DNA of 64,000 bases from Diatrype stigma. Lineage: Eukaryota > Ascomycota > Sordariomycetes > Xylariales > Diatrypaceae. The position numbers and the translations under genes were made by a program. This document shows positions 45,801-56,781 of this stretch, piece after piece. The stretch spans positions 124,001 to 188,000 of the forward strand of contig JAKJXP020000058.1 of assembly GCA_022225965.2 (NCBI GenBank), read 5' to 3'. Position 1 is the first letter of the stretch. Every line of letters starts with the position of its first letter. The notes under the pieces are model-generated. The model was not told the DNA's origin and ran no database searches. It was given only the letters and a program-made list of their open reading frames with translations.

Positions 45801-46201
45801 AAGTCTTGATAAGTTTGACACCGACGCAGAGGCTCGTGTCCTACTTATGACCACTGGTACCGGCGCTTTTGGGTAGGTCTCCCCCTCTCAAACCAAGGGA
45901 CTATGATTTAATCTCCATTTCCCCCCTTTCATAGGCTCAACATCACGGCAGCCAAGCGAGTGTTCATCGTGGAGCTCCAGTGGAACCCGAGCGTAGAAAA
46001 TCAAGCTATCGCTAGAACGATCCGCTTGGGCCAGGAGGAAAATGTGCTGGTCACGCGATATATGATTAAGGGGACAGTTGAAGAGGTACGTTCAAGAGCC
46101 ACCCCTCCCCTGACGACTCGAGGTAAATGCTAATTGGAAAATAGGAGATGCAATCTCAGCAGAAGAATAAACGCATGATTGCGAATCTAGCATGGCATTA
46201 A
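42843..46201 (+). CDS. SNF2-family DNA-dependent ATPase with internal RING finger (Rad5/HLTF-like), 975 aa
   Basis: Eight exons (42843-43960, 44022-44350, 44410-44443, 44517-44695, 44752-45625, 45687-45872, 45935-46085, 46145-46201) give 975 residues. Residues 1-370 are poorly conserved with acidic runs. The SNF2 core starts at EHQQQALTFMKQRE: motif I is GGILADEMGMGKS (426-438), motif II LDEAH (A-H joined across an intron, about 551-555), motif III WALTGTPIQNRL. A RING-type finger, CNGCEQL...DCGHFLCSSCQGDY...CPLC (about 738-790), is inserted before helicase lobe 2 (IIFSCWTRTLDLVEQHL, RIDGNTLMSERQ, VLLMTTGTGAFGLNITAA, WNPSVENQAIARTIRLGQEENVLVTRYMIKGTVEE). The RING position is that of Rad5/Rad16/HLTF-type remodellers with ubiquitin-ligase activity in DNA repair. 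All ATPase motifs look intact. The start is the weakest point: a GTAAG...CTAAC...ACAG string at 42871-42900 is too short for an ordinary intron but could mislead. Confidence 0.88.
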
Positions 46202-46640
46202 CCACATGATATAGCTGTCTAGCTCAAGGCTGAATCGATGGTACTCGTCTCTTCCGAGTACGCCTGGTTGCTCAACGTTGCTCATGTTAGGTTTTTCTTG
46301 AACTGGTGGAGCCTAAGGTCAAGCAATCAAGTAGCCTATTAGATAGATCATGAACCACGCCTTTTGCTACTTCAGCTCGCACTAAGTATTGCAACTTCAC
46401 ATACACACCTCGTATCAAACAGTATTCTTAACGTGCCTGTAGGCATATGTTTGAAAGCCGCCCAAAACTATAGTGGTATCATATAATAGTCAATGCCGAA
46501 GGACCAAATCCAGAGTGTCCGGCACCCAATACAATTAAGCCAACTAGCCATCATTATCATCCATAATTCATTCAATCATCAGCCACTATCGCATAGACAG
46601 ACAGACAGACAAACACCTGTCCGAAGCGAGTGTGAATAGA
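46202..46640. other. Convergent 3' spacer
   Basis: 439 bp between the SNF2-RING gene and the membrane-protein gene, with a few CAGACAGACAGACAAACA repeat units near 46600. No gene seen. Confidence 0.6.
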
Positions 46641-48496
46641 CTAGGCGCCCCTGATATCATCGTCCGACGAACCCTGCCCTCGCTCTAGTTGCGACCGCGG
46701 ACGCAGCGGCGCCGTGGAACTCGTCTCGCTGCCGCCTCCCACGCGCCCTATTGCAAGGTTAAGATATCCATCCTCGATAGCCACCCCGCTTAGACCCTGC
46801 TGTTGTGGTTGTGGATGCTGCACCTGAGCGACCGACGTAGTGGTGAATAAGGCATCCGCGGGGCTCGATGACGGCGGTGCCCTCGCACCCATGCCGCTGC
46901 AACCGTCACTGTATTCGCCGAGCTCGATGTCCCCTTTGAGGTACGACGGGTGCTGCTGCTGCTGGCGGACGAAAAGTCCGGGCCGGAGGAGGCCACCGCC
47001 CCCACCGCCCCCACCAACAACGCTGCGCACCTGTATATCGGGCGGCGTGGGCGTAGGCGTGGCGGGCAAGCTCACGAAGGGCGCGTTTGACGCGGAGGCG
47101 GAGAGGGGCACGCCGTTGATGGTGGAGAGGTACGCGACGCGGTTCAGCTCGTTGGTCGACTTGACGATCTTCCGGATCAGCTCCGCCATGCTCATCTCGA
47201 TGTAGAGCTTCGAGAGGTAGGCGACGGGCTGGAACTGCAGGTATCTATGATTTTTCACACCGGCGGTGTCAGATCCCAGCTGGGCGGAAGAAATGGTTTG
47301 TTGCGAATCATGACGGAAAGGAAAAGAACTTACGCCGTGCTCAGTTCGAGTGACATCAGCCCGATGAATGTTGCCTGCGAGGTAGGTAAAGGGCGTGTTA
47401 GTTATCTGGACCACAGAGCTACAGCGATACTACCCTCAGGGAGAGATTCTGTCGCCAGCCAGCCAGCTTAGGTATTACTCACGTCCAACGCGACCACAAT
47501 GAAGACCATCAGGATGTTGAGGCGGAACAGGGAGCGGTACTTGTCGAGGCCGTTGGCGATGAGGCGGTTCCGGACGCAGTAGAGGAAGTAGCCGTTGAGG
47601 CCGACGTCGAGGAGCACCAGCACGGCCTGCTTGGCGCGGTCCCAGACGGCGTTGAGCTCGCGCCACGTCGGCGACACCTGCAGGCTCGCCGGGATCCAGA
47701 TGACGACCACGCTGGCCGTCAGCGCGAGGATTACGCCGAACACCCCCCACTTCAGCCGCCGCACCTGCACCGGGTCGTCCATCAGCAGCGACACCCGGTT
47801 GATGATGATCTGCATCAGGAACTGGATCTGCGTTTCGGACGCGGGGCGGGAAAAGCCCCACTGCGGTTAGCTACCTAGGTAACTCCACTTCACTCCACAC
47901 ACGCGGGCCGCCCCGGTCCCGGTCCCGGTCCCGGTTCCGGAGTTGTGGGGCGTTGTATCTGGACATCATCACTTACCTGGATAGACCAGAAGAGGACTGC
48001 ATCAAACACATGAGACCCACGTTAGCGGAGGTTGGAGGCAAAGATCGTTGATTCACGACATCCCCGGGTGGGCCGCCTACCGATGAAGAGCAAAAGCCAA
48101 AAGCTTGACGCGGCCGACCAGATTAGCAGTGAGACATCGGTATGTAGCTGGTGCATGCATAGGGGCCAATAAGTAACTAACTACTCACCTAGAAGGGATG
48201 ACCCCGTAGAAGTGGAACCAGGTGACGGCGCTGGGGACGAGGTTCATGGCCCAGGCGCCCCAGATCATGGCGACGTAGGCGGTGACGCGGCGGTGGCGGG
48301 CCCACGAGCGCGCCGTCTGGCGCGCGGCCTTGCCGAACGTGAAGACGGTCAGCATCAGCGCCATGCCCCAGAAGATGCTCACGACGTTCATGTCGAGGTC
48401 CGTGACCGGGTCGTCCCGGTACCACGCCGGCTTGAAGATGTCCACCACCGAACCCGGATCCGGGTCCGGATCCCGCCTATCGGAAAGGGGCGCCAT
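46641..48496 (-). CDS. Multi-pass membrane protein of a fungal-specific family (about 456 aa), function unknown
   Basis: Six exons are visible on the minus strand: about 48203-48496, 48081-48147, 47977-47996 (20 nt), 47483-47827, 47334-47374 and 46641-47244. They encode about seven transmembrane helices: MNVVSIFWGMALMLTVFTFGK, YVAMIWGAWAMNLVPSAV, LLIWSAASSFWLLLFIVLF, then IQFLMQIIINRVSLL, WGVFGVILALTASVVVIWIP, VLVLLDVGLNGYFLYCV, YRSLFRLNILMVFIVVALD. ATFIGLMSLELSTAYLQFQPVAYLSKLYIEMSMAELIRKI follows. I know this pattern (FLMQIIINRVSL, then WIP, NGYFLY, MAELIxKI) from uncharacterised 7TM proteins of filamentous fungi. The hydrophilic tail has eight glycines. The first junction is a problem: the consensus donor (exon end 48189) puts exon 2 out of frame, whereas a weak donor GTCATC (exon end 48203) keeps it. 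All other junctions are clean. Confidence 0.8.
47912..47940. repeat. CCGGTC hexanucleotide tandem repeat in an intron
   Basis: About four and a half copies of CCCGGT/CCGGTC, the last degenerate (CCGGTT), inside the intron 47828-47976 of the membrane-protein gene. Confidence 0.85.
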
Positions 48497-50491
48497 TGCG
48501 GCGGGGTGCTGGTGCTGGTGCTGGTGGTCTGCTGCTGCTTGCCGATATCGTCGCCTGTGTTGGTGCGGGTGTCGGTGCTGGGCCTGGCCTTGGCGCTGTC
48601 GCCGTCGTGGTCGTCGTGGTCGTCAGACTCGTCGGACTCGTTGTGGAAGGTTTCGTGCGTTGTGCTGACATCGTCGAAGGGAGAGGGCAGAAAATGGTCC
48701 GCTGGTTACGGTTACGCGAAGAGAGGAAAATGTATTACTGGCTGCCACCCTTTCCCTCAAGCAAGAAAGAACGGTAGCAGTAGGATCAGCATGCAAGAGA
48801 ACAACAACAACAACAACAAAACGGCGATAAACAGGAACAGCGGCAATAAAAAGAGGTATAGTATAGTAAGGCGACAGACAAGTAGGTCACAACGCCAGAT
48901 ATTCCGTGCCGTGTAAGTGCGCACCGATATCAGTAGCTACTACATAGAGGCATCTAGGTGATCAATTGATTAAGTAAAGTAGATATCCAGAAATAAAAAA
49001 AAGATGCGACATGAAGAAAGAAGAAAAATGAAAAGAGGCAACAAGGAAACAACTATCGGTTGCCCACGTCAGCTGCTGCAACAGCAGGGCTGAGACGCCT
49101 GTCTGGGGGGTTTCAAGACTACTCGAGGAACCGGGACTGAAGTAAGTAAGGCGCGGTGGCACGAAACCAACAGCAGAACGAAACAGCTTCACACCTCCGC
49201 CTACTCGACCAACCAACCTTGCACCACGCCCCTCCCCCGCGTCCACGTCAATCAATCATATTCACTCGTCCAGGGCTCCGATTGCCTCCTAGTTAGAGGC
49301 CCGACGAGTAATCGTACATACAATACAATACAGGTATGGGGAGGGAGGCTGAGCTGAGTTCCATTTATATGTAACTCTAGATAGCTGGCTGGTTACGTTA
49401 AGGCAGGCTAGATGCGACGAGACCCCTGTTAGATATCCCGAATTCCAGGATGTATGGGTGAGCTTCGAGGCCCTGCCTGACGAGTCATTGCGCCCGAAGG
49501 CTACCGGGTGCAGTGAATGGTGAATGATAACTGATAAATGGTATTGTCGAGCTTGGAGCTCGGCGGATAGTCATGCGATGTCTGCTCATTCCAGGATAGC
49601 GGGAGGCAGGCAGTCCAATCCCATCCGCCAATCCAAGGATCGGGAGAGGTGGAAGGGGTGCGCCTCGACGAGTTGGGTATAACTTAACTAACTTACCTAG
49701 CAATCTACCTACCTATGAACAGCAGCTTATTCGCTGTCTTGTCACAGTCTTATTTCAACAAGACACGTTTAGGCGCTTGTTATGGGTATGTGAACGGCCA
49801 TCGGTTTATCTGTTGTTCTACCAAATTATGTCCCGATGCAGTCCTCCAGCGATGCAATTGCTTTGATCATCATTGCCCGAGTCTATCAAGCCATCCATCC
49901 AGCCATCAACAAAAGCGTTCGTTCAGCGCCGCCTCATCGATAGACCGTTTAACCCCCCGGAAGGTCTATCAGCCAAGCCTCCGCGCATGAGACCTAATCC
50001 GACGGCATTGGATCACTAAACCAACCAACCAACCAGTGAGTTGCATATGTTGCACAAAATACCACTCTGCCACTGTGCGATTGTATAGTGTATATATAGT
50101 CAATTACATGATGAGTTCTGATGAGTCGTAGTAAGCCTAGCCACCGGCTGCTAGGTATCGAGTCCCGCGACCAAACGATGAACCAACTATTATGTAGTAT
50201 ATATGTATGTATGTACATGCATAGCAGCAGCAGCCAGCACCGCCGTGCCGATCAACTGGATCCTGGCGGGGCTGGTAAGTAAAGCAACCTTGAAATAAGC
50301 ATTTAGTTAGCCAGTGAATACATGAGTAGGGAGGCAGTTATGGGTTTTCTTTTTCCTGCAATTTAGTTTTATTTTTATTTTTATTTTATTTTATTTTACT
50401 TTTTTTATCCTTCGTTCTCCATGCACGTTCCTGTATCATGTTTGTTGCTACTCAATTACCAAAACACCGCCAACTACCTGATCTCACGTCA
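48497..50491. other. Intergenic spacer of 2 kb
   Basis: The right part of the membrane-protein promoter (48500-48680) is GC-rich and repetitive (GGTGCT, GTCGTGGTC units), giving spurious frames on both strands. The remainder holds simple repeats (ACAACAACAACAACAACA near 48800; TTTTA/ATTTT at 50368-50407) and no recognisable gene. Confidence 0.6.
50368..50407. repeat. TTTTA-type low-complexity tract
   Basis: Alternating T runs with single A residues, just downstream of the small conserved gene at 50492-50767. Confidence 0.8.
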
Positions 50492-50767
50492 TCAAGCGCC
50501 GGCCCGTCTCTCGCTGAACCCCGGCTCCTCCTGGACGGCCGACACGCCGGTCATCTGCAGGTCGCGCTTCCGGTCTTCCATGTCGTAGCTCGGGCGGCGC
50601 TGGAACGAGCCTGACGCCGGCTTCCAGCTGTTCGTCCGGCTCATAGCCCGGGCCGCGTCTTGCTCCAGGTGCGGGCTCGTCGCTGCGGCCGGCGTGGTGT
50701 TGATGGCGGCCGCGGCGGCCAGGTCGAGCTGGGACGGCCGTTGTTGCGTGGTGGTCTGGTGCGACAT
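50492..50767 (-). CDS. Small conserved fungal protein with RTNSWKP / RRPSYDMEDRKRDLQM motif, 91 aa
   Basis: Single exon of 91 residues starting at the ATG at 50767. The first 45 residues are Gln/Ala/Thr-rich and variable. The second half has the pattern RTNSWKPASGSFQRRPSYDMEDRKRDLQM and ends PGFSERRAGA. I recall this Arg-x-Asn-Ser-Trp ... Arg-Arg-x-Ser ... Glu-Asp-x-Lys-Arg ... Gly-Phe-Ser-Glu pattern in short, probably disordered proteins across Pezizomycotina; some are induced under stress. No function is known to me. RRPSY fits a basophilic kinase (PKA-type) site, which is inference. No signal peptide or transmembrane helix. Confidence 0.75.
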   Translation of the reverse strand: MSHQTTTQQRPSQLDLAAAAAINTTPAAATSPHLEQDAARAMSRTNSWKPASGSFQRRPSYDMEDRKRDLQMTGVSAVQEEPGFSERRAGA

Positions 50768-52481
50768 GATGGATGGTTTGTTGAATGGGGGTGGAGGTTG
50801 TTGTCGGCTGTAGGTAGGGTTGTATGTAGGTTGAGTAATTGTAGACAGGTAGGGACTAACACAGCCTGTGGTGTGGTTGGCTATGTGCGATATAGGTAGT
50901 AAGCTGCGGTCTCGTAAGCTGCAACGCCGTCTTTCTGGGGGTTTGACGAACGTTATCGGTCAAAGAAGATCGCTGCAAGAGGCGATGCGTTCAGATGTCT
51001 TAAACCCTCGTCTAAGCGAGCAAGTATAGTTCTATCTTAGCTTGCTTGCTGAATATGCCAATAGGTATTTGGAGAAAGGAGTATAAACTGTATGTAGTGC
51101 TACTTGTTATCCTGTTTCTTAGGTAGGAGAGAAGAAGTCGTACGGACAAAGACAACGACTACCACCTACCTGCTTCCGGGCTTGCTCTTATAGACATGTC
51201 GAACTGGACACCATCAGCAGATCTCTCTTCAGAAGCCCAAGACAAAAACGTCATGCATTCGATTTTACGTAGGCAGGCACCTACTTAGCCGGTCTCGCTC
51301 GAGTCTGGTCGGGGCTGCTTGCATACAGCAAGCATGCCAGACAGGTTGCAACAGCCCATCCAAGTGCCCTACCTGAGGCAAAGCTGCATTGAAGGTCTAG
51401 ACGGCTTCTATACCCCACCTGCACCTAATGGTAGCCACCCGTGCAGTAGGTGGAGAGGGTGGCAGATTGGTAGGGGAGCATTCCGGGGAGCTGCGGGGTA
51501 GAACAACAGCAAAGTATAGTGTGGCAACCTTGAAGTGTGTGATGTGGTAGCACGATTATTGCGGTAGTGAGGTTGGTTGATGTCACCATCAAACGACTTA
51601 GACTGCCTAGTAAGGAGAAGGACTTGGGGGTCCTATAGCTAAGCGCTCTAGTTGGTTAAGTACTGCATCTGCATCCTCATCCTCGTGGCAAACGCGCGCC
51701 TCCTACTATGAACATAATACTAGTTACCTTGATAGAAACCCTCCGCCTACCGAGTCAACATCACCTCATCTCACCTCACCGCACCTTAGCAACGGTGGTA
51801 TCGTACGTTAGAATACGCAGTCAGAACACCTCACTCCCCGTCATAAGTAGGTAGGGAGAAGGGGGTGGAATAGAATAGAATGAACTTTTTTCTTCTTCAC
51901 CTCATCAGTATCTTTTCATCTTACCTACATCCGTCTCGCCGTTGATCGCATCAAACCCTTTTATACTCTGTACAAAGCCACGCGATTATATAACGTATGC
52001 CCTCTTCCTTCATTCCTTCCGTCCGTCCATCCATCTGTCCGTAATTCCTTCCCAGGAGTGATGTTCATACACAGCTTCTTCGCACACACAAGGCACCTCG
52101 GTAGGCCAGGTCATAACCATGCCCCGCCCCTCCCCGGATGCTCCGGATCCCTCGAGACATTGCGAAAGAAGGAAAAATAGGTCTCGTCACAATTCAACCG
52201 CAACTCCCCACCGAGGGTCGTGGAGAGAAGTAAGCGGGAAGAAAAAAAAAAAAAATCAAAATCAAAACTCGTCCAACGCCTTTAGCTATGCATCGAGTAC
52301 AGACAAATTGAGAAATAGGGGAGGACGTTGATGCAAAGTCCGTAACAACCTGAAAAAGGGGGTATTGTATTTTATGCAACCGAGAAAAAAACCACCAAGC
52401 CTCCGTCCGTCCAACGACCCTGAGAAAGATGTTCAAGAAGGGAAATCCGAAGCCTCGGCATTGTTTGGCTCCTCTGTCTGA
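50768..52481. other. Intergenic spacer, upstream of the small conserved gene and 3' of the FHA gene
   Basis: 1.7 kb with no assembled gene. Pyrimidine/purine tracts and an A run (about 52241-52254) are present. Open frames at 51319-51501 and 52119-52331 have no coding signature. Confidence 0.6.
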
Positions 52482-54105
52482 TCATGGAGTTTTGGGTTTC
52501 TTCCAATAGTATTGCTAACATGTGTTAGCCTTTTGCTCCTTGGAATTTGCCTCATGGCCTGGAATGGAAGCACGAAGCTGAGGTAGGTAAGTGGGTAAAA
52601 CAACATACCTTGTGCTGCTTTCTGCAAGCTCTCAAGCTAGGTTTCCGCAAGCCATCCGTCACAGCAACCCGGCGCGAGTCATCGTCGTCGTGCTCGGGGA
52701 CGTAGTAATACTCGCTTTCGAGGGGTTTGCCGGCAGCGTCTTTTCCGTGGCGGGCGATGACTCCGATGCACCGTGTTGCTTCGATGATCCGGCGAAGATC
52801 GTTCTTGTTCAGATCTTTCCGCTCTTCCGCCGGGAGGTTGTTCATTATGCCCGTCAATGGGTTGGACGAAAGCCGGGAAAAGGCCAGCTGGTTCACGACA
52901 TGGTTGATCACGGCAGCTTGGTCAATTTTCGGGTTGATCGGCTCCTCCGGTTCCATGGAGGGCTTGGCCGTCGAGACACCCGAAGACTCCTTCAATGGCT
53001 GCGTTGGTGACTCGGCCGCAGTGAATGCAGCCAGGCGGTTAGAGATGTTGGCACCGAAAGGGCCGAAGGAGTGAATAATTGGATCGTTCTCCTCGTCGGG
53101 GTCGTCATCTTCGGGATCGCTCAGGTCACTCGAGAAGCTGTTCGTGATCTCCGTCTGGGCAAATGAAATCTCGGGGTCGTGCGTCTGGTTGGGTAGTTCC
53201 TCTTCGTCGGCACTTGGGTCTTCGTAGATCTGGACAGGCTCGCTCGGCTCGCGGTTGGCCAACACGGCATCCAGGCTGGACGAAGACTTGTTGGCCGGCG
53301 TGGGTGACTCCGGTGATTGGATGCGTGTCTGTCTCCGCAGTGGGCTGGACGGAAGCAGTTCCGACCCCGGGCCGTTAGCACGGGGCCTAGACCGCGGCGA
53401 ATCATCCCAGGAAGAGTCCGAGAGGCTCGCAATGGACTCATGGCGATCCTTCTTAGGCCAATGCACCATAACCCGCGCGTCCTGCACATCGAGCATTATC
53501 TCGGCATTCTCTGTCTCCGACGTGAACGTGTCCCCCTTGGCTAGGTCCCAAGTCTTGCCCTGGCAATGCAATTTCAGCCCGTTCCACCCATTGCATATGA
53601 TTTCGACTTTGTTCGGCTCGAGCGATGATGACGCAGGGATGTAGCGTGCTTTGACGTGGATGCGTGATACGTGGCGGTTGGCTGTGAGCTGATAGTGAGA
53701 GGAATTGCTCGACCGGCCCATCAGGAGCATTTCACCGTTTTCGTTGAGCTCGACCGAGGGCACTGCCGACAATGGGGCCCTCTCCGAGGCGGCGGACTGT
53801 GTCCGTGCTAGACCGGGTCTAGCGGACTGGACACGTGCAGGAGAGGACGAGAGGATGCCGGTGCTGGATGTCGGGAGCGGAGTGGGATATTTGAGGAAGA
53901 TACTCGACCCCGGAGGCCCTTCTACGGCCTGTCTCTTGCTAGGCCGAGGTAGCCCTGGCGAGGAAGAGAGAGGCTCGAAAGGTGGGAGTAGTGAAGGGGC
54001 AGGACGCTTGGTGCCAGCCAGGCTAGACGGCGAGGAGCCAGGGGCAGTAGGAGGCAGAGCAGGCTCTGCTTCCTCCATGGTTCTTCTCTGAGGTGAAGAG
54101 TTCAT
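52482..54105 (-). CDS. FHA-domain protein, Tos4-like transcription/chromatin regulator, 509 aa
   Basis: Two exons (52609-54105, 52482-52514) give 509 residues. The start is taken at the ATG at 54105; an in-frame ATG 29 codons upstream would add a poly-Thr leader from an ACC repeat. An unstructured Ser/Pro region with a basic KRPAPSLLPP / RPSKRQAV stretch precedes the FHA domain (about 120-220): GEMLLMGRSSNSSHYQL, RHVSRIHVKARYI, EIICNGWNGLKLHCQG and ARVMVHW. These include the phosphothreonine-binding Gly-Arg, Ser-Arg-x-His and Asn-Gly-x-x elements. The C-terminal region has acidic patches and a conserved end, DLRRIIEATRCIGVIARHGKDAAGKPLESEYYYVPEHD, GLRKPSLRACRKQHKQYYWKKPKTP. That layout resembles yeast Tos4/Plm2 and their filamentous homologues, nuclear G1/S and DNA-damage-responsive proteins. 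The tiny second exon codes the final QYYWKKPKTP. Confidence 0.85.
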
Positions 54106-56781
54106 GGTGGTGGTGGTTGTGGTGGTGGTGATGATGGTGTTGGAGGAGGTGATATTATAGACTGAATTGCATACCAAGGAAGGACAGACCACTTCAGCCT
54201 TTTTGTCTAAGGGTGAAATAATTTTTTATAGGAAGATGTACGTGGTGCAGGGCACGATTGCATGCAAGTATGTAATGTAGAGGGTATTACACGCACGTCC
54301 TGCACTGGCTTAGAAGTGTGTAAGTGGAGTGGCTCCGCAGCGCGTCTCTCCCAAATCGAGGAGCGCGCGGTGGTGCGGTGGTGCGGTGCTGCGCGTGTCA
54401 AGGCGTGCCTCTAATAGGACCCCCCTCTATTCCGGTCTAGCTCCGAGTTGGATCTGCTTCCTCCAGGGTGAATTGAATGTCAGAACTCGAAGATAGATAA
54501 TGCAATTGTAACCAGAACAAGAGCACACAATGGCAATGGCAGTGGCAGTGGCAGTGGTCAGAGGCACCAAGTGATCGAGAGAGTAGTTACTCGGCTGTCC
54601 AACAGGTCGTTGTTCAAGGTCTGCAAAAGTGGCCGGGTTGAACTGAAGAGAGTGTAATACGAGAATTTCTACTTGAAAAATAAAGAGACCAGACCAGGAA
54701 GACAGACCTCGTGCATATACCTTAAAGTAGGTAGCAAATCCTGTACTTGGGCTGGGGACCAGGCTTGGTTTTAAAGAGGTCCACGACGCGATCTGGGAGC
54801 GAAAGTCGCGGCTATGGGGCCCCGGCTAAAAAACGCGTTTCTGTCTGGGGACCGTGTTCCTCCAGCCGTTAGTGGTTACAGGCCTCTTCAGCGCATGCTT
54901 CAGTGGACCTCGGTGCTCTTTGCAGCGCTTCGGCCGCTGTAGTTATGCAAGTCGGGGGCCCCCTATTAGATACCTACCTTAGGCGCCATACAGCTGGATT
55001 TATGAACACCCGTGGACAATAGGACGGACCATTGGACCCCTCACGCTTCACTCCCTCACATGGATAATGCCGTAGTCTAAGGCACGAACTAGACCAGATC
55101 GGAGCTGAAACGAAGAGATGAATGTCTGAGATTCGAGTGTATTCAATGCCTGGTATTCACTTCCCGACTAACAACCCATTGTTCAGGTCATATTCTCGAG
55201 TCTACAACCTGGTAATGAAGCCTACTACATACTAATACGCGTGCCCCGAACAGATGATAATACGATATTAATACCTCGGTAGGTAAGCAAGCACCTGCAA
55301 GTCATACGGAGTCTCAAAATGGCATTTGCGCAATTCCAACCCCTTAACATCATGCATTAGCCAGAAGCTCCTTCATTACAGACTGCCCCACGGGCGTGAC
55401 AATGACGACAGTTGCGGTTGGGGACAGCACGAACCCAGCATTCTTTATTTAGGTATCACTAGACTTGCATCAACCAACAGCACAATCACAAGCACAGATT
55501 TGTTGGACATAGCAAATCCACTGCAATGGTTCTTGTACAATGATGACGAGTTGGCAACTGCCTACCTACTTATCGTGTTTGTCAAATTCCCACTAATGAA
55601 TCCCATATGGGACCGGAGTGAAAAAGGAGATGAGGGAACGAACCCCTCTTCGATCTTCGAGATCACCACCGACCGGGCCGGCTTGGACCGGTTCGGGTTC
55701 CCCAATGGCGGAGCTCGGAGCCCGCTTTCAGCCCGCTTTCAACACGATAGGTTCGATAACACAATAGTAGTTCCTAACACAATACCTACTTTAGTGATGC
55801 TTGCTAGGTTCCAACATTACGGGTTAGATCTCATTGCTCAACAACCTCCAGCCTCCTCCTTCCTCCTGCTTTTTACGTGCATGCATGCAGAGACGCGTCT
55901 CCACCATGACATGACGCCAATAGTGTAAAATTTATTTCGTGCATGTCTGGTGGTTTGATTGATTGAGCCGCCACGATACACTGCAGGAAGGAAGGAAGAA
56001 AAATCTTCTAGTTTTTCCATGTTCGGTCTTTCCATCTGGCTCCTCTTGTCGAGACCAGATGATTATAGGGCGTAATTACTTCAGTGCGTACGTATACTAC
56101 GTTCCTAGTATGTAGATAGATTACATAAAAAGGGGAGCTTTGGGTATCATTACTTTCTTCCGCTTGCCTGCTGCTGGTAGCCCCCGACGCAAACCTGCAA
56201 AACCGCATACATATCCAGAAAAAGAAAAGAAGGACTGCTAACTACATATGTAGGCAGGTCCCAGTGCTAAACTATAATTACATGCATACCGACCACGATG
56301 GAAGCGAAAACCCCCCACCCCGAAATCGTACCTAGGTGGGAAAGATACGGTGGGTAAGGGGAGAAAGCGGCTGGCTGCAGGTAGATGTGCCCAGAGCCTG
56401 CTACCTAGGGTAAGGTAGGTTGTCGGTGTATCTATCACACATACGGTGTAGAACAGACGGAGGAAGCCAGGAGGCATGTGACGAATACTATATAAGTCAG
56501 GACCTGCAGGTTTGCTGCGTGTTTGCGTGTTCTTGGAGGTGAAGGCAAAGGCTGGCGGTCGTGTCGTGTCCATCATCATACCTAGGCAGGCCAAGTCGTA
56601 TGTAAGCTCGTGATGACGTTCGTTCGCGTTCGTGCGTTGCAGACAATAGGTTGTTGCTTATTACTCAACCACCTGTAGCTGCATCTGCACCAGGTACTGA
56701 CTGAGAGGTACGTGTAGGTGTAAGTAGGCAGTTGTCGGTGCATAACCAGCCAGGGAACCGTTACTGCACCTCCCTACCTCC
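54106..56781. other. Intergenic spacer of 2.7 kb
   Basis: Upstream of the FHA gene and 3' of the RhoGAP-like gene. It contains a TGGCAG repeat (54531-54558), a GGTGCGGTGGTGCGGTG string near 54370, and purine/pyrimidine tracts. The 200-codon open frame at 55326-55928 has no family resemblance and AT-neutral codon use, so I do not call it. Confidence 0.55.
54531..54558. repeat. TGGCAG tandem repeat
   Basis: About four and a half units of TGGCA(A/G) upstream of the FHA gene. Confidence 0.8.

Noticed and set aside
55326..55928. 200-codon open frame on the + strand
   Set aside because: No family motif, no biased third positions, isolated in a spacer with repeated strings (GCCCGCTTTCA twice). Probably chance.
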